A stretch of DNA of 6,227 bases from an uncultured Chloroflexota bacterium (lineage in GTDB: Bacteria; Chloroflexota; Limnocylindria; Limnocylindrales; Limnocylindraceae): assembly GCA_903851225.1 (NCBI GenBank), contig CAINNT010000188.1, forward strand, positions 1 to 6,227. Reading direction: 5' to 3'. The position numbers were made by a program, and so were the translations under genes. Under the pieces are notes generated by a model. The model made no database searches. It was given only the letters and a program-made list of their open reading frames with translations, and had not been told where the DNA came from. How positions within the stretch are numbered: the stretch's first letter is position 1; the number at the start of each line of letters is the position of its first letter. Shown here one piece after another: positions 1 to 5,634 of the stretch.

Positions 1-1789
1 ATCTGCCAGACGCCAGTAGTGCAAAGGTCTTGGCGTCATCGAGCGGAATCTTGTCGAGATCGATCTCAATGCCGCGAGTCTCGCGGATACGATCAACCGC
101 CGTTCGCAAGATCGTCAGGTTCGCCAAGCCAAGGAAGTCGAACTTCAACAAGCCGAGGGCCTCGACCCCGTGCATCTCAATCTGCGTCATGACCCCCTCG
201 GAGTTTGTCGCGCGCTGGAGCGCCATGATCTCCGTCAGTGGCTCGCGACTGATCACGACGCCAGCGGCGTGGGTCGAGGCGTTGCGGACTACTCCTTCAA
301 GCTGTTCAGCAAGGCCAATCAGCTGTCCGTACTCGCTCCCTTCCGCATACGCCGCAAACTCTGGCGACTTCCGCGCCTGAGCGAGACTAATGTTGTTCTG
401 GGCCGGTACGGATTTCGCAATGCGATCCACCTCGCTGTAACTCATCCCCAGGACGCGGCCCACATCACGGATCGAGGCGCGCGCCGCCATGGTGCCGAAG
501 GTGATGATCTGTGCCACGCGATCCTCGCCGTACTTCTGCGACACGTACCGCAGGACCTCATCGCGTCGACCATCTTCAAAGTCCACATCGATATCGGGCA
601 TGGTGACTCGCTCGACGTTCAGGAAGCGCTCAAACGGCAGTTCATAGTGCAACGGGTCAACCGGAGTGATTCCCAAGGTGTACGTCACGATCGACCCGGG
701 CGCACTGCCTCGGCAAGTGGTTGCAATCCCCTGCTCGCGCGCGAACCGCACAAAGTCGGCAACGATGAGGAAGTAGGCCGCGTATCCCATCTGGATGATG
801 ATTCCGAGTTCGTACTCCAGGCGTTGCCGTGCCTCGTCGCTTGGGGTTCCGTATCTCTGGGTTAGGCCGCGCGTTGCCTCTTTGCGAAGCCAACTGTTGA
901 CATCTTCACCAGCAGGCACCTCGATATTCGGAAGGCGCGAGGTCCCGAGTTCGAGGTTGAAGTCCACCATCTCTGCGATGAGCCGCGTGTTCTGCAACAG
1001 TTCTGGTCGATCGGGAAAGAGCGCGGCCATCTGCTCCGGCGACTTGAGGTAGAAGTCACCTGAGCCAAACTTCATACGGCCGGGCGTCTCCAGGTTGCTT
1101 GCGGTGCCGATGCAGAGGAGCACATCGTGCGCATCACGCTGGTCGGCACGCACGTAGTGCAGGTCGTTCGTCAACACGAGCGGGAGACCAACCTCTGGAG
1201 CGAGGCGGAAGAGCTGCTCGTTGAGGCGACGTTGCTCGGGGAGGCCGTGATCCTGCACCTCAAGGAAAAATCGACCCTTCCCAAAGATCTCGCCGTATTT
1301 CCCGGCGAGGGCTCGTGCATGCTCCCAGTCGTCAACCTCCAGCGCACGTGCGATTTCGCCGTTCAGGCATCCGGAGAGACCGATGAGACCCTCGGCGTGC
1401 CGGGCAAGATGCTCGTGATCGGTACGTGGCTTGTAGTAAAGCCCGTCGAGATGGGCGTCGGTCACAACGCGACAGAGATTGCGGTAGCCGGTGGCGCTCG
1501 TTGCCAGAGCAATCAGGTGGAATGGCTGCTGATCGGCCTTCCCCTCTTTGTCGCGCATCCCGCGGCGGGCTACGTACGTTTCTACACCGATGATCGGCTT
1601 GATCCCGTGCCCCTTTGCAGCCTGCACAAACTGAACTGCGCCATAGAGAGCCCCATGGTCGGTAAGCGCGATGGAGTCCATCCCGAGGCGCTTCGTCTCC
1701 TTCATCAGCGACTCCAGGTTGCTCATGCCGTCGAGCAGGCTGAACTCGCTGTGGACGTGGAGGTGCGTAAAGTCTGGCTTGGCGCTCAC
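1..1789 (-). CDS. dnaE: DNA polymerase III subunit alpha, N-terminal part (cut by the window edge)
   Basis: Catalytic subunit of the replicative DNA polymerase. I translated the minus strand by hand from the GTG at 1789-1787 and found 596 codons without a stop or frameshift down to base 2, so about half of a roughly 1,150-residue protein is present. Residues 1-270 or so are a PHP domain (HLHVHS at 9-14, TDHG at 43-46, GVE at 68-70, TNDLHY at 207-212). The polymerase core follows: CRGSAPGS, then MPDIDVDF with D401 and D403 (bases 581-601), then ITFGTMAARASIRDVGR, and KFDFLGL with D551 (bases 137-139). These match the three catalytic aspartates of the C-family polymerases. The last residues visible read LLASGR, just before the expected GVFQLES motif. 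The GTG start puts the HxH motif nine residues in, as in relatives; an in-frame TAG at 1825-1823 limits any upstream extension. No Shine-Dalgarno is visible. Family assignment is certain. Confidence 0.97.
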   Translation of the reverse strand, partial: MSAKPDFTHLHVHSEFSLLDGMSNLESLMKETKRLGMDSIALTDHGALYGAVQFVQAAKGHGIKPIIGVETYVARRGMRDKEGKADQQPFHLIALATSATGYRNLCRVVTDAHLDGLYYKPRTDHEHLARHAEGLIGLSGCLNGEIARALEVDDWEHARALAGKYGEIFGKGRFFLEVQDHGLPEQRRLNEQLFRLAPEVGLPLVLTNDLHYVRADQRDAHDVLLCIGTASNLETPGRMKFGSGDFYLKSPEQMAALFPDRPELLQNTRLIAEMVDFNLELGTSRLPNIEVPAGEDVNSWLRKEATRGLTQRYGTPSDEARQRLEYELGIIIQMGYAAYFLIVADFVRFAREQGIATTCRGSAPGSIVTYTLGITPVDPLHYELPFERFLNVERVTMPDIDVDFEDGRRDEVLRYVSQKYGEDRVAQIITFGTMAARASIRDVGRVLGMSYSEVDRIAKSVPAQNNISLAQARKSPEFAAYAEGSEYGQLIGLAEQLEGVVRNASTHAAGVVISREPLTEIMALQRATNSEGVMTQIEMHGVEALGLLKFDFLGLANLTILRTAVDRIRETRGIEIDLDKIPLDDAKTFALLASGR

Positions 1790-1796
1790 GTGGGGC

Positions 1797-1802
1797 AGTC
1801 TA
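1797..1802 (-). promoter_or_regulatory. Possible -10 element for leaderless dnaE transcription
   Basis: On the minus strand the hexamer TAGACT fits the loose TANNNT -10 consensus and sits 7 bases upstream of the GTG start of dnaE. That spacing would put the transcription start at or next to the start codon. The sequence before the GTG (ACTGCCCCAC) has no Shine-Dalgarno, which agrees with a leaderless mRNA. No convincing -35 box is visible. A four-of-six match in so short a region can arise by chance, so this is inference. Confidence 0.4.
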
Positions 1803-1812
1803 GCGATCGGCG

Positions 1813-1818
1813 TACTAT
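1813..1818 (+). promoter_or_regulatory. Possible -10 element for leaderless transcription of the three-gene plus cluster
   Basis: The hexamer TACTAT fits the TANNNT -10 consensus and is followed by six bases (CCCCCT) and then the ATG at 1825. Transcription would begin at about the A of the ATG. The pyrimidine-only spacer cannot act as a Shine-Dalgarno, which supports leaderless translation. The partner hexamer for dnaE lies only ten bases away on the other strand. No -35 box is evident. Confidence 0.45.
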
Positions 1819-1824
1819 CCCCCT

Positions 1825-2355
1825 ATGGACGAGAGAGAGCGCGCACGACTACGAGCAGCCATAGAGGCCGCCGAGGGGGGCGCCCCTGAGCCCGCCGCCA
1901 CGGACGAACTCATGCGGCGCATGCTGACGGAGGCACGCACGATTGCCATCGTCGGCGCGTCCCCCCGCCCCGATCGCCCCTCCCACGGCGTCTTGCGCAC
2001 CCTCGCCGCAGCCGGATGGCAGATCCTTCCAGTGAATCCTGCGCCAGAGGCGATTCGTGACGGAGTGGCCGGCCTCATCTGCTTCCCAACCCTCCACGCC
2101 GCCGCAGCCTCACTGCCGGCCGGCGAGCGGATCGATCTGGTCGATGTGTTCCGTCGCTCCGAGGAGTGCGAGGCGATCGCTCGCGATGCCGTAGCGCTTG
2201 GCGCCGGTGGGCTCTGGCTGCAGCTGGGGGTGATCAGCCCGGCTGCACAATCGCTTGCCGCAGCGGCTTCGATGCCGTTCGTTCAAGATCGCTGTCCGGC
2301 AATCGAGATGCCGCGCCTCGGGATCTCTGGGCCATCTAGACGAGCCTCAGCGTGA
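1825..2355 (+). CDS. CoA-binding domain protein (YccU type)
   Basis: A 176-residue single-domain protein with the Rossmann-like fold of the succinyl-CoA synthetase alpha N-terminus, known in families such as E. coli YccU. These stand-alone domains bind CoA; their cellular role is poorly defined. Visible marks are the nucleotide-binding strand and turn TIAIVGASPRPDRPSHGV (39-56), VNP at 70-72, the DLVDVFRRSEE strand (104-114), the LWLQLGV strand (130-136) and the closing QDRCPAIE (154-161), where the family usually has a conserved Cys-Pro. Residues 1-29 are an Ala/Glu-rich extension before the domain, so a second start at the ATG at 1912 (M30) is possible; I keep the first because a -10-like hexamer lies just upstream. 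It is the first gene of the plus cluster and its TGA overlaps the next GTG by four bases. Soluble, cytoplasmic. Confidence 0.88.
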   Translation: MDERERARLRAAIEAAEGGAPEPAATDELMRRMLTEARTIAIVGASPRPDRPSHGVLRTLAAAGWQILPVNPAPEAIRDGVAGLICFPTLHAAAASLPAGERIDLVDVFRRSEECEAIARDAVALGAGGLWLQLGVISPAAQSLAAAASMPFVQDRCPAIEMPRLGISGPSRRASA

Positions 2356-3098
2356 CGACCAACTGGCTATCGCACCTCTCCCCCGCGACCGCGGAGCGGT
2401 TATCGGAGGTCTGGATCCCCGTCGGACTGCCGGGATTCTCTGGCGCCGAGAAGGCCCGTTGGAACGCCCTCCTGAGTGAACGATTCGGGAGTGACGGGTG
2501 GAGAATCTCCCACATCGTGCGCGGCAAGATCGTGCCGCGATCCGAGGCCATTCTGGAATATGAGGAGGCGTATCGACGCTACTTGCGAGCGCGCCCTGAA
2601 CTTGTGGTCTTCCTTGTGGAAGCCTGTGGCAACGTCTACGACGACAACCCAACAAACGTCTACGACAACGACTACGAGCAGCCCCATACCGCGATGAACC
2701 ACTACCAAGACATCTCGGTGCGGCGCGTGATTTCCGAGTTAGTCGACGACCCAGCCTGGCCCAGCGTACGACCGACTCCAGAGGAGACCGTGGAGCTTCT
2801 CGATTTCGGCACGGGTGAACAGATCCGAGCCCCACGCGCTCGTGGCTTCCGTGGCAACGGGCTCCTGCAGATACGGGATCCCCTCTCTCCTGGGTACATG
2901 TTGAATCCCGCGGTGGTTCCCGCACACGATCCCGCTCTGCTCACCACGAACCCAGGCCGACGCGAGTGGTATCACGATGAAGGCTGCGGTCACCTGTCGA
3001 TTGAAGCGTTCTGGCAGTCAAGCAAAGTTGTAGAGGTGCGACTCGATCGGTTCATTGCGTCAGGTGGGGAACGGTCGGCACCGCTTGCGGGGCTGTGA
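2352..3098 (+). CDS. Uncharacterised 248-residue protein, coupled to a sugar kinase
   Basis: I do not recognise this family. It begins at a GTG that overlaps the preceding TGA (GTGA, 2352-2355) and ends in the same kind of overlap with the kinase gene (3095-3098), so the three genes are almost surely co-translated. The protein is soluble-looking, with no signal peptide or membrane segment. Residues 65-90 look helical leading into a hydrophobic strand (ELVVFLVEA, 83-91). A polar block rich in Asn, Asp and Tyr follows (93-110), containing an eight-residue near-repeat, NVYDDNPT then NVYDNDYE. Next come HTAMNHYQDISVRR (112-125) and, near the C-terminus, EWYHDEGCGHLSIEAFWQ (205-222). The His, Asp, Glu and Cys residues in these blocks could bind metal or form an active site, but that is inference. 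Its neighbours suggest a role in the same pathway as the sugar kinase. No frameshift is seen. Confidence 0.85.
   Translation: MTTNWLSHLSPATAERLSEVWIPVGLPGFSGAEKARWNALLSERFGSDGWRISHIVRGKIVPRSEAILEYEEAYRRYLRARPELVVFLVEACGNVYDDNPTNVYDNDYEQPHTAMNHYQDISVRRVISELVDDPAWPSVRPTPEETVELLDFGTGEQIRAPRARGFRGNGLLQIRDPLSPGYMLNPAVVPAHDPALLTTNPGRREWYHDEGCGHLSIEAFWQSSKVVEVRLDRFIASGGERSAPLAGL
2631..2666 (+). repeat. Short in-frame direct repeat inside the uncharacterised gene
   Basis: The 12-mer AACGTCTACGAC occurs at 2631-2642 and again at 2655-2666, exactly 24 bases apart, so both copies are read in the same frame and give the NVYD motif at residues 94-97 and 102-105. The copies diverge right outside the 12 bases. 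It looks like a small duplication or two similar binding turns in the protein rather than a DNA-level element. Confidence 0.6.
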
Positions 3099-3931
3099 GT
3101 AGCGTTCTCTTCGGCACCGCAAGTCGCGATCGCTATTTAGAGAGCGGTCGCACCCTACCGGGTGGTGGCGTCTTGAACATGGCGTACCACTGGGCGGCAG
3201 CGGGCAAGGAGTTTCTGCTCCAGACACGGATCGGCTCCCGTGATCAGCATCTGTTCCTGCCGTTCCTTGAGCGGAATCGGATTCCGCATCTGCCCGCTTC
3301 GCTTGTCGCCCCTGGAGAGAGTTCGTCCATTGATATTCGTATCGGCGCTGATCGCCAACCAGAGATGGACAACTACGTTGACGGCGTGTGGGCGGAGGTG
3401 CACTGCACCGCCCAGGAACTTGATGCGCTCTCCAAGGCAACCCATTGGCATACCGTCCTCGTTGAAGGAGCTATCGCTGAGTTGGGCCGGCTCTCGGCAT
3501 CTGGGCACCTCCACGGCGTGAACGTCAGCGCCGATTTCCTTGGATTTCGCCATTACACGCCCGAACGATTTCGCGACACACTCGCACACATCGACCTCGC
3601 GTTCATCGGCTGGCAAGGGGCACAAGATGACGCGCAACTTGCCGAGGTTCGCGCCTCGGTGCTCGAGGCGCGGAAGATCGCGGTGATCACCCTCGGCTCA
3701 CACGGAGTACTCGTGGCCGATGGCAGGAGCGGATCGGAGAACCTCTATCCCACCGTCGCAATTCCAGTTGCCGGGACCACGATTGGCTGTGGCGACGCGT
3801 TTATTGCGGCGTTCTTGATGGCGTACCAGGCTGGCGCAACTTTGGCCGAATCTGTCGCTGCGGGGCAGTCCGCGGGTGCTGCCGCGACGGCGTGGGGCCT
3901 CCCCCTCCCCGACGAGGCGTACGGGGACTAG
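3095..3931 (+). CDS. PfkB-family carbohydrate kinase, fructoselysine 6-kinase-like
   Basis: A ribokinase/PfkB-family kinase of 278 residues that transfers phosphate from ATP to a sugar or sugar derivative in the cytoplasm. N-terminal substrate-side motifs are GTASRDRY (7-14) and GGGVLNMAYHWAAAG (23-37). VITLGSHGVLVADG (197-210) matches the ATP-site strand pair, and TTIGCGDAFIAAFL (228-241) is the second PfkB signature, with D234 as the expected catalytic base and GCG as the anion hole. The signature departs from the usual DTTGAGD: Thr replaces the first Asp and Cys replaces Ala. The layout, including NYVDGVWAEVHCTAQELD (93-110), the middle SADFLGF and HIDLAF segments and the length, resembles E. 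coli FrlD (about 260 residues) more than ribokinase or fructokinase; this is judged from memory, so the substrate remains open. It starts at a GTG within the previous stop and its TAG overlaps the convergent gene's stop. Confidence 0.9.
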   Translation: MSSVLFGTASRDRYLESGRTLPGGGVLNMAYHWAAAGKEFLLQTRIGSRDQHLFLPFLERNRIPHLPASLVAPGESSSIDIRIGADRQPEMDNYVDGVWAEVHCTAQELDALSKATHWHTVLVEGAIAELGRLSASGHLHGVNVSADFLGFRHYTPERFRDTLAHIDLAFIGWQGAQDDAQLAEVRASVLEARKIAVITLGSHGVLVADGRSGSENLYPTVAIPVAGTTIGCGDAFIAAFLMAYQAGATLAESVAAGQSAGAAATAWGLPLPDEAYGD

Positions 3932-4200
3932 GCCAGCAGGGCGAGAAGCACCCCTGCGGCCGACGCGATGCCGACGCCGATCAGTCGTCGGAGGCGATTG
4001 GCAATAAGTTCGCCCTCGAGCCGATCGACGAGGTCTGGACCGCTCCCTGGGGTGCCGCGCCACGCCTCGTATCGCGTTGCCGAACTCATGCGGTTCGCCC
4101 ACTCAGCGCGGGCTCGAAGCAGCGGCGGGAGTCGAAGGGCGAGATAGACAAATCCAACGATGCCGATGCCGCCGACGAAGAGGCGAACGAGGTCGAGCAC
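3928..4200 (-). CDS. Small two-helix membrane protein
   Basis: A 90-residue protein I cannot assign to a named family. It has a hydrophobic segment at about residues 7-22 (LFVGGIGIVGFVYLAL), an Arg-rich middle (R29, R31, R37, R43, R48, R60, R69, R71, R72) and a second hydrophobic segment at about 73-90 that ends the protein (GVLLALLA). By the positive-inside rule the loop of about 48 residues should be cytoplasmic with both ends outside. The start is a GTG directly after the gatB TAA with no spacer. No strong ribosome site is visible, so it is probably translated by ribosomes finishing gatB. The next Met (residue 38) would lose the first helix. Its TAG shares the bases CTAG (3928-3931) with the stop of the convergent kinase gene. 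Coding status rests on tight packing and a coherent membrane pattern. Confidence 0.72.
   Translation of the reverse strand: MLDLVRLFVGGIGIVGFVYLALRLPPLLRARAEWANRMSSATRYEAWRGTPGSGPDLVDRLEGELIANRLRRLIGVGIASAAGVLLALLA
3931..3961. terminator. Possible hairpin at the convergent gene ends
   Basis: GGCC (3931-3934), an unpaired A, then GCAGGG (3936-3941) can pair with CCCTGC (3952-3957) and GGCC (3958-3961), leaving a loop of about ten bases. The stem starts at the last base of the kinase stop codon, where a terminator for the plus cluster would be expected. No T-tract follows on either strand, so it is not a classical intrinsic terminator. The same bases encode the Ala/Leu/Gly-rich end of the minus-strand membrane protein, which could create such a stem by chance. 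Confidence 0.35.
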
Positions 4201-5634
4201 TTAGGCGTCCAGTAGGGCCTTGAAGACGACTCCAAGTTGGGCGGCGTCTCCGCGCCCCTTGCTCGCCTTCATCGCCTGTCCAACCAAGAATCCAATCGCC
4301 TGCTGTTTCCCAGCTTTCCAGTCGGCGAGTGCCTGTGGATTGGCGGCAAGCACCTCGATGGCGAGTTTCTTGAGTGCCGCGTCATCGCTGATCTGCCCGA
4401 GACCACGTTCGCTGATCGCAGCGCGCACATCGAAGCTGCCGCCGAGAAGCTCAGCAAACAGCTCTTTTCCAGTTGTGCCGTTGATCTCCTTGCGGGAGAC
4501 CGCCCCGATCAGCGCAGCGAACTGGGCTGGATCTGGCTCCGCAGCCCCCTCGTTTGCCGCTCGCAGGTACTCGCCCGTCACCCAGTTTGCGAGCGACTTC
4601 GCATCGATCGATGGATCTGCGGCGCGTGCCGCCTCAAAGAGCGCGGCGGCTCGCGGCTCGCCGACCAAGACGGCGGCGTCGTAATCAGAGAGTGCAAGCT
4701 GCTCAACGTAGCGCGCTCGTCGAGCAGAAGGAATTTCAGGAGCGTTGGACACGATGCTGGCTAGCCACGTTGGCTCAATGGTGAGCGGCGGTAGATCGGG
4801 CTCCGGGAAGTAGCGGTAGTCGTGCGAGTTCTCCTTCGCTCGCATCGTGTAGGTGGTCTCGCTGGATTCGTCCCAGCCGCGTGTCTCCTGCGTGATTGAG
4901 CCACCAGCTTCGAGAATTTCTGCCTGACGAGCAATCTCAAAGGCAATCGCCTTCTCTACCGAGCGGAAGGAGTTCATGTTCTTCACTTCGGTGCGTGTGC
5001 CAAACGGTTCGTCCTCGCTTGACCGAATCGACACGTTGGCCTCAACGCGCATCTGCCCGTTCTCCATCTCCGCGTCGGCGGCACCGATCGTGCGCAGTAG
5101 CAGGCGCAACTCTTCGGCATACCGGCGGGCTGTCTCGGCATCGCGAATGTCAGGCTCCGTCACGATCTCGAGCAGCGCCACACCAGAGCGGTTGTAGTCA
5201 ATCAGGCTCGAGCGCTTTCCGTCGCTCCCCTTCTCATGGCGGAGGCGAGCGGTGTCCTCTTCCAGGTGAGCGCGGCGAATGCGCACGTGACTCGTTCCGG
5301 CACTTGTTGTGACCTCAATGGCGCCGTGCGCGGCGAGCGGGAAGTCAAGCTGGCTGATCTGGTAGCCCTTCGGCAGGTCTGGATAGAAGTAGTTCTTTCG
5401 ATCCCAGATCGTGGTCCCTGGCGCGGCTGCTCCAATCGCCGCACCAACGGCGAGAACCTTTTCGATCGCGGCCTTGTTCGGCACAGGAAGCGCACCCGGG
5501 AGGCCGAGGCAGGTTGGGCACGTCTTGCTATTTGGGAGGTCACCTTCGGCGGGAATAGCGCAGGGGCAGAACATCTTCGTCACCGTGCGCAGCTGCACGT
5601 GCACCTCTATGCCGATCACCGCGTGCCAGGTCAT
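4201..5634 (-). CDS. gatB: Asp-tRNA(Asn)/Glu-tRNA(Gln) amidotransferase subunit B
   Basis: Complete, 477 residues, the normal length. GatB is the tRNA-binding and kinase-type subunit of GatCAB, which converts misacylated Glu-tRNA(Gln) and/or Asp-tRNA(Asn) to the amide forms using ammonia from GatA. The N-terminus VIGIEVHVQL (6-15) is typical. A likely zinc site has CPC at 23-25 and CPTC at 39-42. The catalytic cradle shows RKNYFYPDLPKGYQISQ (79-95), HLEEDTAR (123-130), DYNRSGVALLEIVTEPD (146-162), VEANVSIR (197-204) and KNMNSFRSVEKAI (218-230). HDYRYFPEPDLPP (271-283) follows, then the helical and YqeY-like tail, ending in GQAMKASKGRGD and a final helix. The ATG overlaps the TGA of the upstream aminotransferase (5631-5634). 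A good Shine-Dalgarno, GAGGA, lies at 5645-5641, six bases ahead of the ATG. gatA and gatC are not adjacent in this window. Confidence 0.98.
   Translation of the reverse strand: MTWHAVIGIEVHVQLRTVTKMFCPCAIPAEGDLPNSKTCPTCLGLPGALPVPNKAAIEKVLAVGAAIGAAAPGTTIWDRKNYFYPDLPKGYQISQLDFPLAAHGAIEVTTSAGTSHVRIRRAHLEEDTARLRHEKGSDGKRSSLIDYNRSGVALLEIVTEPDIRDAETARRYAEELRLLLRTIGAADAEMENGQMRVEANVSIRSSEDEPFGTRTEVKNMNSFRSVEKAIAFEIARQAEILEAGGSITQETRGWDESSETTYTMRAKENSHDYRYFPEPDLPPLTIEPTWLASIVSNAPEIPSARRARYVEQLALSDYDAAVLVGEPRAAALFEAARAADPSIDAKSLANWVTGEYLRAANEGAAEPDPAQFAALIGAVSRKEINGTTGKELFAELLGGSFDVRAAISERGLGQISDDAALKKLAIEVLAANPQALADWKAGKQQAIGFLVGQAMKASKGRGDAAQLGVVFKALLDA

Noticed and set aside
170..865. Plus-strand frame of 231 codons
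   Set aside because: It lies antisense to continuous, motif-rich dnaE coding sequence, shows no recognisable domain, and is rich in His/Arg as expected of a shadow frame in GC-rich DNA.
1127..1864. Plus-strand frame of 245 codons opposite the start of dnaE
   Set aside because: It is antisense to the PHP domain and would also cover the divergent promoter gap and the start of the next gene. No family resemblance was seen.
2631..2666. Repeat pair considered as part of a CRISPR or regulatory array
   Set aside because: There are only two 12-base copies, in frame within a coding sequence and giving a sensible peptide motif.
2347..2925. Minus-strand frame of 192 codons opposite the uncharacterised gene
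   Set aside because: Composition is Arg/Ser-rich and low in hydrophobic core. The plus frame has the coupled start and stop overlaps and a sensible protein composition.
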